64,000 nucleotides of DNA, taken from assembly GCA_947458275.1 (NCBI GenBank), contig CANGYR010000001.1, forward strand, positions 1 to 64,000, read 5' to 3'. The DNA comes from Chitinophagaceae bacterium (GTDB taxonomy: Bacteria; Bacteroidota; Bacteroidia; Chitinophagales; Chitinophagaceae). The notes beneath the pieces are model-generated. The model was not told where the DNA came from. It worked only from the letters and a program-made list of their open reading frames with translations, and ran no database searches. The translations under genes and the position numbers were made by a program. Positions 52,181-63,200 of this stretch are shown here, one piece after another; within the stretch, counting starts at the first letter, position 1, and every line of letters starts with the position of its first letter.

Positions 52181-52834
52181 TTAGCTAACCATGTATCCGT
52201 CTTTCATTTGCAAAATGCGGTCGCTAAGTTTGGCCAGCTCCTCGTTATGGGTAACAATCAGAAATGTTTGCTGATATTGATTTCTCAAATCAATAAATAG
52301 CTGATGTAATTCTTTTGCATTGGCAGAATCCAGATTTCCGGTAGGCTCATCTGCCATGATGATGGATGGGTTATTTATTAATGCTCTTGCAACAGCCACT
52401 CTTTGCTGCTCTCCGCCGGAAAGCTGGGAAGGTTTATTATCCAAACGAGCTGAGAGACCAAGCGTTGCCAGCAATTCTTTTGCTCGTTCCTCCGTAGGTT
52501 TTCTTTTATTGCCGGCCACCCAGCCGGGTATGCACACATTTTCCAGGGCAGTAAATTCAGGCAAAAGATGGTGAAACTGAAAAACGAAGCCGATATGCCT
52601 GTTTCTGAATTTCGCCAGGGCTTTCCCCGTAAGTTGGTCAGTCCTTTCCCCATTTAATATCACTTTTCCGCTATCCGGCTTGTCCAATGTTCCTAAAATA
52701 TGCAGTAAAGTGCTTTTTCCTGCACCGGAAGACCCTACGATACTGACAATTTCCCCCTGATTGATACTAATATCTACCCCTTTCAACACCTGCAGATTGC
52801 CGTATTTCTTTTCAATTCCCGTTGCTGATAACAT
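52181..52834 (-). CDS. lolD: Lipoprotein-releasing ABC transporter ATPase LolD
   Basis: The protein has 217 residues. Walker A is [12 protein letters not shown], the signature is [15 protein letters not shown] and Walker B is [12 protein letters not shown]. The [16 protein letters not shown] segment is characteristic of LolD. It powers LolCE release of lipoproteins from the inner membrane. LolC/E is not adjacent, which is usual in Bacteroidota. Assignment as LolD over MacB rests on [10 protein letters not shown]. Confidence 0.9.
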   Translation of the reverse strand: MLSATGIEKKYGNLQVLKGVDISINQGEIVSIVGSSGAGKSTLLHILGTLDKPDSGKVILNGERTDQLTGKALAKFRNRHIGFVFQFHHLLPEFTALENVCIPGWVAGNKRKPTEERAKELLATLGLSARLDNKPSQLSGGEQQRVAVARALINNPSIIMADEPTGNLDSANAKELHQLFIDLRNQYQQTFLIVTHNEELAKLSDRILQMKDGYMVS

Positions 52835-52907
52835 AATCTAAAATTAAACATTTATATATTCAGACATAAAAAAATTTAAAACAGTGTTATTGTTGATAAA
52901 AACACTT

Positions 52908-52937
52908 TTGGTTATTTCGCAGTAACTTATACATTTG
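52908..52937 (+). promoter_or_regulatory. Full Bacteroidota promoter, TTG-N19-TACATTTG
   Basis: TTG at 52908-52910 and TACATTTG at 52930-52937 are separated by exactly 19 nt, which matches the Bacteroidota sigma-ABfr consensus. It is placed 21 nt before the ATG of the DUF2795 gene at 52959. Confidence 0.75.
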
Positions 52938-52958
52938 CAAAATAAACCCTTTTAGAAA

Positions 52959-53180
52959 ATGTTTTGGACACTTGAATTAGCATCGCATCTTGAAGATGCA
53001 CCATGGCCCGCCACCAAAGACGAACTGATTGATTACAGTATCCGCAGTGGTGCGCCCATTGAAGTTATCGAAAACCTTCAGGAGCTCGATGACGAAGGAG
53101 AAATTTATGAAGGACTGGATGACATCTGGCCCGACTATCCTAGTCAGGAGGATTTCTTCTTCAATGAAGATGAATATTAA
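52959..53180 (+). CDS. DUF2795 domain protein
   Basis: The protein has 73 residues. MFWTLELASHLEDAPWPATKDELIDYSIRSGAPIEVIENLQEL is the DUF2795 helical fold, and the tail is very acidic (DDIWPDYPSQEDFFFNEDEY). The family is conserved in Bacteroidota and of unknown function. It has a strong promoter and its own terminator, so it is a separate transcription unit that is probably well expressed. Confidence 0.9.
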   Translation: MFWTLELASHLEDAPWPATKDELIDYSIRSGAPIEVIENLQELDDEGEIYEGLDDIWPDYPSQEDFFFNEDEY

Positions 53181-53200
53181 TTTACTTGAAGTTTAAATAA

Positions 53201-53237
53201 AAAACCGCTCTTACATCTGAGAGCGGTTTTTTATTTT
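53201..53237 (+). terminator. DUF2795 terminator
   Basis: AAAACCGCTCT/AGAGCGGTTTT forms an 11-bp perfect stem with an 8-nt loop and a following TTATTTT. The A-tract on the left means it may also serve the convergent SemiSWEET transcript. Confidence 0.9.
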
Positions 53238-53255
53238 ATCAGTTATTAAAGTTTA

Positions 53256-53516
53256 TTATTTATCTCTGTATGCAATTTTGAAATAAATCAAAATCGTTGA
53301 AAGCCCGCAAATAATGGAGTTACAGATGATTACCGGCAGAATATTTTTTGCCACTCCATACATCACCCAAATAACAGTGCTGATGAATACAATCAGCATC
53401 ATAAAGAAATTAAGATCCTTTACGCGCTTTGTCTTCCATGTTTGATATACCTGTGGTATGAAAGTGAGACTGCTTAAAGCAGATCCTACATGTCCCAGTA
53501 TCTCCGCACCATCCAT
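53256..53516 (-). CDS. SemiSWEET-type sugar transporter
   Basis: The protein has 86 residues and three membrane helices. SLTFIPQVYQTWKTKRVKDLNF holds the PQ-loop motif and TVIWVMYGV the helix 2 signature. A three-helix unit must dimerise to form a channel. SemiSWEETs carry small sugars. The ATG at 53516 (MDGAEILGHVG) is preferred to the TTG at 53546. It lies downstream of fabI on the same strand, 70 bp away. Confidence 0.9.
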   Translation of the reverse strand: MDGAEILGHVGSALSSLTFIPQVYQTWKTKRVKDLNFFMMLIVFISTVIWVMYGVAKNILPVIICNSIICGLSTILIYFKIAYRDK

Positions 53517-53586
53517 GAGATAATATTTTATTGAATCTTTAAACAAATTGCCGAATTTTCAAATCGTCAAATCGTCAAATTGAAAA

Positions 53587-54399
53587 CTATTTTTCCATCT
53601 GCTCAATAACAGCATTGGTAACACCTGTAAAGGAGAATCCGCCGTCATGGAAAAGATTTTGCATGGTCACCATTCTGGTCATATCGCTTAACATAACTAC
53701 GATATAATTGGCACAATCTGCTGCGCTGGCGTTGCCCAGTGGACTCATTTTTTCCGCATAGTTAATAAATCCATCAAATCCTTTTACTCCGCTACCGGCG
53801 GTAGTACGGGTGGGCGACTGAGAAATCGTATTTACACGAACATGCTTTTTTACTCCGTAGTGATATCCAAAGCTGCGAGCCACACTCTCCAACAATGATT
53901 TTGCATCAGCCATTTCATTGTAGTCGGGGAATACACGTTGTGCGGCGATATAACTTAAAGCCACTACACTGCCCCATTCATTGATGGCATCTTTTTTCAT
54001 GCAAGCGGCCAATACACGGTGAAGACTCATAGACGATATCTCAAAGGTTTTGAGATTATGCGCATAGTCTATTTCAGTATAATGTTTCCCTTTGCGCACA
54101 TTTAGACTCATTCCAATTGAGTGAAGAATAAAATCAAATCCACCCCCAAAATGTTCCATTGATTTTGTAATCAGATTGTCTACATCTTCTCCGTTGCTCA
54201 CATCGCAAGCTATAACCGGAGCACTGATTTTTTCAGCAAGTTTATTAATCTCTCCCATTCTCATAGCCACCGGTGCATTGGTAAGTACAATCTGCGCCCC
54301 TTCTTCATGGCATTTAAGTGCTGTAATCCAGGCGATAGACTTCTCATCCAGTGCGCCGAAAATAATTCCCTTTTTTCCTTTAAGTAAATTGTTTCCCAT
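53587..54399 (-). CDS. fabI: Enoyl-ACP reductase (NADH)
   Basis: The protein has 270 residues. It begins MGNNLLKGKKGIIFGALDEKSIAWITALKCHEEGAQ. HSIGMSLNVRKGKHYTE and SYIAAQRVFPDYNEMADAKSLLES include the Tyr-x6-Lys catalytic pair of FabI. It reduces trans-2-enoyl-ACP in each round of fatty acid elongation. It is 43 nt downstream of recN, on the same strand, and may be read with it. Confidence 0.96.
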   Translation of the reverse strand: MGNNLLKGKKGIIFGALDEKSIAWITALKCHEEGAQIVLTNAPVAMRMGEINKLAEKISAPVIACDVSNGEDVDNLITKSMEHFGGGFDFILHSIGMSLNVRKGKHYTEIDYAHNLKTFEISSMSLHRVLAACMKKDAINEWGSVVALSYIAAQRVFPDYNEMADAKSLLESVARSFGYHYGVKKHVRVNTISQSPTRTTAGSGVKGFDGFINYAEKMSPLGNASAADCANYIVVMLSDMTRMVTMQNLFHDGGFSFTGVTNAVIEQMEK

Positions 54400-54442
54400 A
54401 ATAATTTGAATAATGATTATTTGTAAAAATAACTAATTATGT

Positions 54443-56098
54443 TCAGCTTTCCACCATTTCACGGGCATTCTCAATGGCCGCAGCAGTGGGTTTTTCTCCA
54501 CTGAGCATTTTAGCAATGGCAGTAATGCGCTCCTCTTCATTTAACAATTTTACCCCGGTAGTTATTTTGCCACCCTTCTGTTCTTTATAAACAAAATAAT
54601 GCGCGGAAGCTCTTGCTGCAATCTGTGGCTGGTGGGTAATGGCAATGAGTTGATGTGCATGAGAAAGATCTTTCATAATGATCCCCACTTGCTTAGCCGC
54701 TTCGCCACTGATACCGGTATCAATCTCATCAAAAATCAATGTGGGCAATGATAATTTTTCCGCCACAAGGGATTTAATGCTCAGCATCAACCGGCTCAGT
54801 TCTCCCCCACTGGCAACTTTTCCCAGAGGTTCAAACCTGTTGCTTTTATTGGCATCGAAAGAAAACTCGATATTATCTGTGCCCGACAATGAAAGTGCTG
54901 CATCGGAAATATTTATTTTCAATTGAGCATTGGGCATACCCACGCGGGCGATGAGTTTATTTACATTCTCCGCAAATGGTTTGGCGAATTTTTTTCTGTT
55001 GTAAGATATTTTATTTGCGGTCTCGGTACAGACAGTAAGGAGGATGTTTTCTTCTTTTTCGAGCGCTGTTATCGAAGCGGAGAGGCTTTGGACAGAATCC
55101 AGCTTTTGCTCCAGACTTTCTCTGATGGCAAGCAACTGAGCGGTGTCCTGCACACCATGCTTTTTCAGCAATTTGTAACCGGCGGAAATACGTTCATTAA
55201 TAATAGCAATCCGCTCCGCATCAAAATTCACCTTCTGTTCAATGTCTTCCAGCTCATTTGCGATGTCCTCAATTTCAATAACTGAAACGGATAAACGCTC
55301 ACTTAACTTTCCTATGCCCGGATGAAATGATTCAAGCCCTTTAATTTTATTGAGCAACAGTTTCAATTGCTGAACTAGTGGCTGCTCATCTTCTTTCAAT
55401 GAATGATATATACCAGAGAGTTGCTGTTTGATGTTTTCTGCATTGTTAAGAATTTTCAACTCTGCATCCAGCTCTTCCAGTTCATTTTCTTTCAAATCCA
55501 GCTCCTGCAATTCATTGAAAAGAAATTGATTGTACTCCGACTCTCTTTCAGCATCCAGCTGTTGCTGTTTAAGCTGCTCCAGTTGTTTTTTAACCGAGGC
55601 ATATTGTCCGAACTGAATCTGCAACTCTTTCACCCACTCAACATTGGAGGCATACGCATCCAGTATCTCCCTTTGAAAATTTTCCGTATTAATGTCCAAT
55701 GTATCAAACTGCTGGTGAAGGTCTACCAAATAAATACTCAGCGTCTTTACCTGAGCCAGCGTAACAGGTGTGTCATTTATAAAGCTCCGTGATTTCCCAT
55801 TTGCGGCAATTTCTCTTCTGATGCAAAGGGATTCTTCTTCATCCAGCTCATTAGCCAGTAAAAATTGTTTCGCCTGATGATTGTTCTTGATATCAAAAAC
55901 GCCCTCAACAAAACATTTTTGATCCGATTGATTTAACACACTGCTATCTGCCCGCTGACCAAGAATCAAATTCAATGCACCCATCAAAATACTTTTTCCC
56001 GCTCCGGTTTCACCGGTAATGATATTCAACCCCTTTGAAAAATCTATCTGCAGGTTGTCTATGATGGCATAATTCTGTATGTGAAGATGCTGTAACAT
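54443..56098 (-). CDS. recN: DNA repair protein RecN
   Basis: The protein has 551 residues. It is an SMC-like ATPase with an N-terminal Walker A (GETGAGKSILMGALNLILGQRAD), long coiled coils (about 150-370) and a C-terminal signature LASGGELSRLMLSIKSL with Walker B LIFDEIDTGISG. It helps repair double-strand breaks. A strong terminator separates it from the upstream operon at 56183-56212, so it has its own promoter. Confidence 0.97.
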   Translation of the reverse strand: MLQHLHIQNYAIIDNLQIDFSKGLNIITGETGAGKSILMGALNLILGQRADSSVLNQSDQKCFVEGVFDIKNNHQAKQFLLANELDEEESLCIRREIAANGKSRSFINDTPVTLAQVKTLSIYLVDLHQQFDTLDINTENFQREILDAYASNVEWVKELQIQFGQYASVKKQLEQLKQQQLDAERESEYNQFLFNELQELDLKENELEELDAELKILNNAENIKQQLSGIYHSLKEDEQPLVQQLKLLLNKIKGLESFHPGIGKLSERLSVSVIEIEDIANELEDIEQKVNFDAERIAIINERISAGYKLLKKHGVQDTAQLLAIRESLEQKLDSVQSLSASITALEKEENILLTVCTETANKISYNRKKFAKPFAENVNKLIARVGMPNAQLKINISDAALSLSGTDNIEFSFDANKSNRFEPLGKVASGGELSRLMLSIKSLVAEKLSLPTLIFDEIDTGISGEAAKQVGIIMKDLSHAHQLIAITHQPQIAARASAHYFVYKEQKGGKITTGVKLLNEEERITAIAKMLSGEKPTAAAIENAREMVES

Positions 56099-56182
56099 AT
56101 CTGCGGCAAATTACTGAAAACTAAATACACATCAAGAAGAAAAAAAGCATAGAGGAAACGGAAAAATGCTGATTAATTAAAT

Positions 56183-56212
56183 CGAATAAAAAACCCCGGC
56201 GAAGCCGGGGTT
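56183..56212 (-). terminator. Terminator of the nif3-zinc ribbon operon
   Basis: The hairpin AACCCCGGC/GCCGGGGTT has a GAA/TTC loop. On the minus strand it is followed by TTTTTTATT. It lies 20 nt after the zinc-ribbon gene. Confidence 0.9.
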
Positions 56213-56232
56213 AAGAGTATATGTCTTATTAT

Positions 56233-56988
56233 TTATTTTACCTCTACAGAATCATTCAAATCAGCATCCACCAAAATACGTCCGCAGTTTTCACAAACGG
56301 TTACTTTCTTACGCAATTTGATTTCACTTTGTTTTTGTGGCGGAATCGCATGGAAACAACCTCCGCAACTGTCTCTTTCAACAGGTACAACGGCCAGGCC
56401 ATTGCGGTAGTTTTTACGTATTCTGTCGTAGCTCGTCAGCAAGCGCTCATCAACATGGCTTCTTGCGTCAGCAGCTGATTTATTGTAGCTTTTCTCTTCT
56501 TTTTCAGTCTCTGCAATAATTTTTTCCAACTCACCTTTTTTTCCGGAGAGGTTAGACTCTTTGGTAGCAACGGCTTTTTTTGCAAGATCCAGCTGTTTTA
56601 CTTTTTCAGCTATTTCTTCAGTAGCATCTTTGATATGCTTCTCGCAAAGTTTTTCTTCGAGTTGCTGCATCTCAATTTCTTTATTGATAGCTTCAAACTC
56701 GCGATTGTTTTTTACATTGTCGCTTTGCTTCTCATATTTTTTAATGAGCGCTTGTGCTTCTACAATACCCGCTTTCTTTTTATCAATAAATTCCTGAATA
56801 CCGTTGATTTCTTCTTCAATGCGGGTTTGACGAGCGTGCAAACCTTCTATTTCGTCTTCCAGATCTTTTACTTCGATGGGCAATTCACCTTTCAGAATTT
56901 GGATTTCATCCAATTTAGAATCAACTTTTTGCAGTCTTACAAGGGAAGATAATTTTTCTTCTACTGAAAAATCTTTAACTGAAGCCAT
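56233..56988 (-). CDS. Coiled-coil protein with C4 zinc ribbon (CdsZ-like)
   Basis: The protein has 251 residues. The first 170 residues are predicted coiled coil rich in Glu and Lys. The C-terminal domain has CGGCFHAIPPQKQ and CENCGRILV, a four-cysteine zinc ribbon. Such DUF164/CdsZ-like proteins are widespread and often encoded beside a Nif3 protein, as here (36 nt). The likely role is RNA- or translation-linked, but that is not established for this protein. Confidence 0.88.
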   Translation of the reverse strand: MASVKDFSVEEKLSSLVRLQKVDSKLDEIQILKGELPIEVKDLEDEIEGLHARQTRIEEEINGIQEFIDKKKAGIVEAQALIKKYEKQSDNVKNNREFEAINKEIEMQQLEEKLCEKHIKDATEEIAEKVKQLDLAKKAVATKESNLSGKKGELEKIIAETEKEEKSYNKSAADARSHVDERLLTSYDRIRKNYRNGLAVVPVERDSCGGCFHAIPPQKQSEIKLRKKVTVCENCGRILVDADLNDSVEVK

Positions 56989-57024
56989 AATTATATGATT
57001 TGTTTTATTCCGGCGGATCGGTCA

Positions 57025-58125
57025 TCATCCCAAAAAAGTATGCACGGGATTGGTGCGAACACCGGTTTTAAGGACGGCAAAGTTAGGGAAATTTTGCTGT
57101 AAAACATCAGCCAAAAGGTCTATTGTATATTGCTCGCTTTCAAAATGGCCAATATCAGCCAAAATGATGCGGTTTTCGGCATCAAAAAACTCGTGGTATT
57201 TGATGTCTGAAGTGATAAAAATATCTGCTTCGGCTGCAATGGCTGCTCCTGTCAAAAAGCTTCCCGAACCGCCGCAAACAGCCACTTTTTTTATCTGTTT
57301 GCCCTGCAATGCAGTGTGACGGACTGCTTTCACATTAAATTTATTCGATATTAATTTCAGGCAATCAATCTCAGAAACAGGATTGCTAAACTCACCAATC
57401 AGCCCGCTTCCGGTAAGTTGCAGTTCATTGGAAAGATCTATCAAATCAAAAGCGATCTCTTCATATTTATGCGCGCTCCTCATTGCTTGTAAAACGCGGG
57501 GCTGCAGCCATTTGGGAAAAATAACCTCCAGTTTATTCTCTTTATCGGCAAAACGCACGCCTCGTTCACCTGTTTGAGGATTGGCATCAGGACCGGGCTT
57601 AAAGGTTCCAACCCCTTCAGCAGAAAAGCTGCATTCGCTGTACTGGCCTATTTCGCCTGCACCGGCATCAAACAATGCCTGCATCATTGTTTCTCTGTCT
57701 ATCAAAGGGACATAAACTATCAATTTCTGCAACAGTCCTTTTTTGGGGGAAAGAATTTTGCAGTTAACGAGTCCAAGCATTTGAGCCATTTTCGCATTCA
57801 CTCCGTCTATTACATTATCCAGGTTGGTATGAATGGCATAGATGGCCACATCATTTTTTATAGCTTTGATGATGGTTTTCTCAACATAATTTTTACCGGT
57901 GATTTTTTTCAACCCTCTGAAGATGATAGGATGATGGGCCACCACAAGGTTACATTTTTTTTGAACCGCCTCTTCTATAACCTCTTCTGTTACATCGAGG
58001 GATACCAATACACCTGAACAGTCCATACTGTTGTCGCCAACCAGCAGCCCTGCATTGTCATAATCTTCCTGCAGGTAAAGCGGAGCAATTTTCTCCAAGC
58101 ACTGAATAACAGAACCAATAGTCAT
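57025..58125 (-). CDS. Nif3-like dinuclear metal center hexameric protein
   Basis: The protein has 366 residues. The N-terminal half has VVAHHPIIFRGLKKITG and HTNLDNVIDGVNAK. The C-terminal half has GGSGSFLTGAAIAAEADIFITSDIKYHEFFDAENRIILADIGHFESEQYTIDLL; together they supply the two-metal site of the Nif3/YbgI family. About 100 residues between the halves form the CutA-like inserted domain. Although sometimes called GTP cyclohydrolase I type 2, the enzyme activity is uncertain. It begins the two-gene operon with the zinc-ribbon protein. Confidence 0.93.
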   Translation of the reverse strand: MTIGSVIQCLEKIAPLYLQEDYDNAGLLVGDNSMDCSGVLVSLDVTEEVIEEAVQKKCNLVVAHHPIIFRGLKKITGKNYVEKTIIKAIKNDVAIYAIHTNLDNVIDGVNAKMAQMLGLVNCKILSPKKGLLQKLIVYVPLIDRETMMQALFDAGAGEIGQYSECSFSAEGVGTFKPGPDANPQTGERGVRFADKENKLEVIFPKWLQPRVLQAMRSAHKYEEIAFDLIDLSNELQLTGSGLIGEFSNPVSEIDCLKLISNKFNVKAVRHTALQGKQIKKVAVCGGSGSFLTGAAIAAEADIFITSDIKYHEFFDAENRIILADIGHFESEQYTIDLLADVLQQNFPNFAVLKTGVRTNPVHTFLG

Positions 58126-58193
58126 GTGATAAAATTAGTTATTTATAATGACTTATAAATTTGTTAGTTTTGGGTAAAACCGATTGTCCACCA

Positions 58194-59696
58194 ATGCCTT
58201 CAAGCCGGGAATTATACGAAACATATAAAACAACCTTTCAGGAGATAGCAGACATCAAATATGCGTCTGCTGTATTGCAATGGGATCAGGAGACCTATCT
58301 CCCTCCGAAGGGAAGTGATGCCAGAGGCAGGCAGATAGCCAGTTTGAACGAGCTGGCGCATAAATTGTTTACCAAAGAATCAACCGGCAATATTCTTTAT
58401 GAGTTGATGGGCAGAGATGATTTGGGCAGTCGCGAAAAGCGTAATGTGGAATTGAGTCTGGAAGATTTTGAAAAAAACAAAAAATTGCCTTCCTCTTTTG
58501 TGAGAAAAATGAGTGAAGCGGTAAATAAAAGCTTTCATGCTTGGATTAAGGCAAGGAAAGAAAATTCATTCACTCTCTTTCAGGAGCCGCTGGACGAGCT
58601 GGTGAATTTAAAAATTCAGGAAGCGGATTTACTGGGATATTCTGGACATCCTTATGATGCCCTTATGAATGATTACGATAAAGGGCTGACGGTGGAATTT
58701 ACCGACAATCTTTTCAATCAGCTGATACCCCCATTATCGGAGCTGCTGGAAAAAATCAGACAAAAACCACAGGTTGATAATAGTTTTTTATTTCAGCATT
58801 TTGATAAGGATACCCAATGGAAATATGGCATTGAATTATTGAAGCAATTGCATTATGATTTTGAGGCAGGGAGGCAGGATATCAGCGAACATCCTTTTAC
58901 CATCAATTTCAGCAGTAGAGATGTTAGAATCACTACCCGAATAGATGAAAGAGATTTTAGCAATATGACATGGAGTTGTATACACGAATGCGGCCATGCA
59001 TTATATGAGCAAGGACTACCATATGATGAATACGGATTGCCCCTGGGAGAATATTGCAGTCTGAGTATTCACGAAAGCCAAAGTCGCCTTTGGGAAAACG
59101 CTGTGGGTCGAAGCCGGGAATTCTGGATCTATCAATATCCCTTTTTAAAAGAATATTTTCCGCAGCAGTTCAAAGATATTTCCGGAGAGCAATTTTATGC
59201 CGGCATCAATAAAGTTCAACCATCCCTCATACGAACAGAGGCAGATGAACTTACTTATCATTTACATATATATATTAGGTATAATATCGAAAAACAATTA
59301 ATTGAAAAGTCTATTTGCGCTAAAGATTTAAGTGAAATCTGGAACAATCATTACAAGCAATTACTCGGCGTTGATGTCCCTGATGACAAAAATGGTTGCC
59401 TGCAGGATGTGCACTGGAGTCATGGAAGCTTTGGTTATTTTGCTACCTACAGCATTGGCAGCCTGTATGCCGCTCAGTTGTTTTCCGCTATAAAGAAATC
59501 AATCCCTTCTGTCAATCAGATGATGTCAACCGGCAGCACCTCCGAGGTACTTCAATGGCTCCAACAACATATTTATCCGTTTGGGCGTTATTATAACTCT
59601 TCAGATTTATGCAGGAAAGCCACTGGAGACATATTAGATGTCAACCATTTTTTGGGTCATGCATCAGAAAAATATAAAGAAATTTATAAAATTTAA
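58194..59696 (+). CDS. Carboxypeptidase Taq (M32 metallopeptidase)
   Basis: The protein has 500 residues. The zinc motif is SCIHECGHALYEQG, and ESQSRLWENAVGRSREFW supplies the further Glu ligand of M32 enzymes. FTINFSSRDVRITTRIDERDF precedes it. Family members of about 500 residues remove C-terminal residues with broad preference in the cytoplasm. The ATG at 58194 (MPSSRELYETY) is preferred to the TTG at 58161. Confidence 0.95.
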   Translation: MPSSRELYETYKTTFQEIADIKYASAVLQWDQETYLPPKGSDARGRQIASLNELAHKLFTKESTGNILYELMGRDDLGSREKRNVELSLEDFEKNKKLPSSFVRKMSEAVNKSFHAWIKARKENSFTLFQEPLDELVNLKIQEADLLGYSGHPYDALMNDYDKGLTVEFTDNLFNQLIPPLSELLEKIRQKPQVDNSFLFQHFDKDTQWKYGIELLKQLHYDFEAGRQDISEHPFTINFSSRDVRITTRIDERDFSNMTWSCIHECGHALYEQGLPYDEYGLPLGEYCSLSIHESQSRLWENAVGRSREFWIYQYPFLKEYFPQQFKDISGEQFYAGINKVQPSLIRTEADELTYHLHIYIRYNIEKQLIEKSICAKDLSEIWNNHYKQLLGVDVPDDKNGCLQDVHWSHGSFGYFATYSIGSLYAAQLFSAIKKSIPSVNQMMSTGSTSEVLQWLQQHIYPFGRYYNSSDLCRKATGDILDVNHFLGHASEKYKEIYKI

Positions 59697-59708
59697 ACAA
59701 ATACAATA

Positions 59709-60164
59709 ATGAAATTATTATCAATTGTTTGCAAGATTTTTTTTATTGGACTTATCATTCTGAATACGGGTTGTAAAAAAGCCAAAGAAGCGGTTCAGGA
59801 AAATATCATGGAACAATTTTATGAGCAGAATGTGCTCAATAAGGACTTTATCATCAGCTATGCAAATAATGGAACGGAAGACATAACTGCACAATATGAT
59901 GGGTATAAATTCCGTTTAGTTAAAAATAGTTTTTATGACGGTCCCTTGACAGCCACCAAGGACGGGATAACCTATACCGGTAGCTGGAGCGCCTCCCAAG
60001 ATTATGGGAAATTGACTATTTCAATGCCACTGTCTCCCGTTTCCGAGTTCAGCTTTTTGAACCGGGAATGGCGTTTCATAGAAAAGGCATTGCCTACCAT
60101 GAAACTATCCCCCTGGATCAGGACCGATACAGATGTAACGGAGTTGCATATTACGAGGCTGTAA
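59709..60164 (+). CDS. Hypothetical lipoprotein
   Basis: The protein has 151 residues with a lipobox at LNTGC (Cys22). The body of about 120 residues has a beta-rich pattern (YDGYKFRLVKN, GITYTGSWSASQDYGKLTIS, WRFIEKALPTMKLSPW) found in small Bacteroidota lipoproteins with a lipocalin-like look. No family is named with confidence. It begins 12 nt after the M32 gene stop, so co-transcription is probable. Confidence 0.75.
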   Translation: MKLLSIVCKIFFIGLIILNTGCKKAKEAVQENIMEQFYEQNVLNKDFIISYANNGTEDITAQYDGYKFRLVKNSFYDGPLTATKDGITYTGSWSASQDYGKLTISMPLSPVSEFSFLNREWRFIEKALPTMKLSPWIRTDTDVTELHITRL

Positions 60165-60264
60165 AAAAAATTTAACTTTTACACAATAAAAAAGGAAAAC
60201 TGGAGTTTATATAGTAGGTCACCCTCATAAAGTGACTTATTCATAAAAGCAAAAGCCAATTCCT

Positions 60265-63200
60265 ATGTGTACCAAAACTCTGGTTAAAACCGGTTGCATT
60301 ATACTGCTATCCGTTTTATTCTCCTTCAGCAGTTACGCACAACCCAAAGCAAATTTCGGTTCAAATACCATTTCAGGATGCGCTCCTCTATTGGTAAACT
60401 TCACTGATAATTCAACGGGAAATCCTACTTCCTGGAGATGGGATTTAGGAAATGGCACCGTTTCTTTTTTGCAAACTCCTTCTGTCGTTTATTTTGATCC
60501 CGGTCAGTACACCGTAAAATTGGTTGTTAAAAATGCAGCAGGCACAGACTCTATTATAAAAAATCAAAATATTACTGTCTACGCAAAACCAACCGTAGAT
60601 CTTTCGGTTTCTTCAGCCACCGGATGCGCTCCCCTGACAGCTAATTTTACTGATTTAAGTACTCCGGGTGACGGAACAGTTCAAAGTTGGCAATGGGATT
60701 TTGGTGACGGAACTTTTGGAGAAGAAAAAAATCCTATTCACGTTTACACAACCACAGGAAATTTCAATGTTTCTCTTTTAGTCAAAAACAGTTACGGATG
60801 TTCCGCTTCTGCCACTAAAAAAGGATTAATAAAACTACTGGAAAAACCTGCTATCTCATTTACCAACAGTCAGGTGACCAATTGCGGAACGCCTCAGGTA
60901 ATTAAATTTCAAAATACCACTACCGGCGCAGGTACACTTACTTACAGATGGGATTTTGGTGATGGTACAAGTTCAACAGAAACCAACCCTTCACACACCT
61001 ATACAAAAGGTGGCACTTTCACCATCAAATTATACGCGAGCAATGAAAATGGCTGTGCGGATTCCAGCATCAAAGCAAATGCATTTACCATTCAAAGCAT
61101 CAACACAGGATTTAATATCCCCGCTTCTGTTTGTGTGAACACACCAATCACCATCACCAATTTAACAACACCTACTGCTACTAACACTTCATGGAGCTTC
61201 GGTGACAGCACATCCTCCACTGAATCTGCTCCTAAAAAAACTTATACCAAAGCAGGCACTTATGAAATTAAACTATTGAACAATTTCGAAGGTTGCAAAG
61301 ATTCAATTACCAAAAAAATCATTGTTAAAGCCGGAGCGATTGCCGAATTTACTGCTTCTCCGCTTTCATCTTGCCAGGCACCTTTGACAGTCGATTTCAC
61401 CAACACCAGTCTCAATGCAAGAAGCTATAACTGGTCATTTGGCGACAGTACAAAATCCACAGAGATCAACCCAACCAAAGTCTATACAAAACAGGGTAAT
61501 TATACCGTTAGTTTATCCGCTACTTCGGCGGATGGATGTGTAACTACTGTATCAAAATCACAGTATATTAATATTCAATTTCCCGTTGCTACGGTAAAAA
61601 ATCTACCAAAGAAAGATTGCGCTCCAATGGATTTTACCTTTATTCCTGATGTAGTAGGTGCCGATTCAATAGTAAGTTATAACTGGAATTTCGGCGACAG
61701 TACTACTTCTACTCTTGAAAAACCAACACATACTTTTCAGGTGGGTACTTATGATATTACGTTAATAATTGTAACAAATAGCGGCTGTACTGATACTGTT
61801 GTTTACAAAGGCGGAATTAAAGCAGGTGTAAAACCAAAAGTAGGTTTTAGCGCAGATCCAAGAGAAGTTTGTGCAAGGATGGCGGTAACATTTAAAAATC
61901 TTACAACACCGGATAGTGGTAGAGATTCTGCTGATACCTTTAAATGGGAGTTTGGCGATGGCGGTACTTCTTCACTGAAAGATCCAGAATATGTGTATAA
62001 AGATACCGGTTCATTTTCTGTTCAATTAATTGCTGAAAACAACGGATGTGCTGATACGCTAAAAATCAAGGATTATATACGCATCCTTCCTCCGATTGCT
62101 AAATTTAAAACCGATCCTGATTGTAAAAACAGAACAACGCGTGTATTTACCGATCAGTCTATAGGCGCAGACACCTGGTCATGGAATTTTGGAGATGGCA
62201 CTACCTCCACTGAAAAAAGCCCTGTGCATGTTTATAGCAAATCGGGCACGTACAACGTAGAGTTGACTGTGACCAATTTAAAAACCGGCTGTGATTTTAC
62301 CACAAGCCAGGATGTAATTATCAACGCCGAAAAAATCGATTTTAAAGCAAGTCAGACGGAGATTTGCAGAGATAATTCGACTACATTCAGTACTGTTGGA
62401 AACGCTTCGTTCATATCAAATTACAACTGGAATTTCGGAGACGGCGGAATAGGTTCAACCAATCCTGCCAGAAAAATTTATTACTTCCCCGGAATATATA
62501 CTGTCAGTCTTATTACAACCGACAGAAACAATTGTAAAGACACTATCAGAAAAGTGAAATACATCACTGTAAACGGTCCTACTGCTAAGTTTAACATCAA
62601 TACCAAAGCATCTTGTGCGCTTACTGCTGTTGGCTTTATAGACAACTCCTATTCTGACGGAAGAAATGCCATTGCCAAATATATCTGGAACTACGGAGAT
62701 GGCAATACTGAGACTTTGACTTCAGGTCCATTCAGCCATTACTATAGTGTCGGTGGTAGTTACAATGTTCAGTTAACTGTTGTTGATACAAAAGGATGTT
62801 CGCATAACGTTATCAGCACAAGTGCGCTTTCAGTAGCTCAACCAATCGCCAACTTTAACTCAGCAGATACATTGAACTGTCCGGATAAAATAGTGAAATT
62901 CACCAACCTTTCGAGTGGAATTGGATTGTCTTATCTGTGGAATTTTGGTGATGGTAAGACCTCAACTCTTGCCAATCCTTCACATACTTATACTGCTGAG
63001 GGAGCTTATCCGGTGAAATTGACGGTATTCAACACTACGGGTTGCAGAGACTCCATCACAAAGATTAGTTACATGAATATTCAATATCCCCGTTCATCAT
63101 TTACCGTGAGCGACTCCGTAGGAACATGCCCTCCGTTGATTGTTAAGTTTACCAATACATCTACATTCTTTACTTCTGTCAATTGGGATTTTGGTGATGG

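Noticed and set aside
60956-61138. Separate small genes inside 60265-64000 on either strand (also 63495-63728 and 63750-63995)
   Set aside because: They fall within one continuous frame of PKD repeats that has no stop to the window edge.
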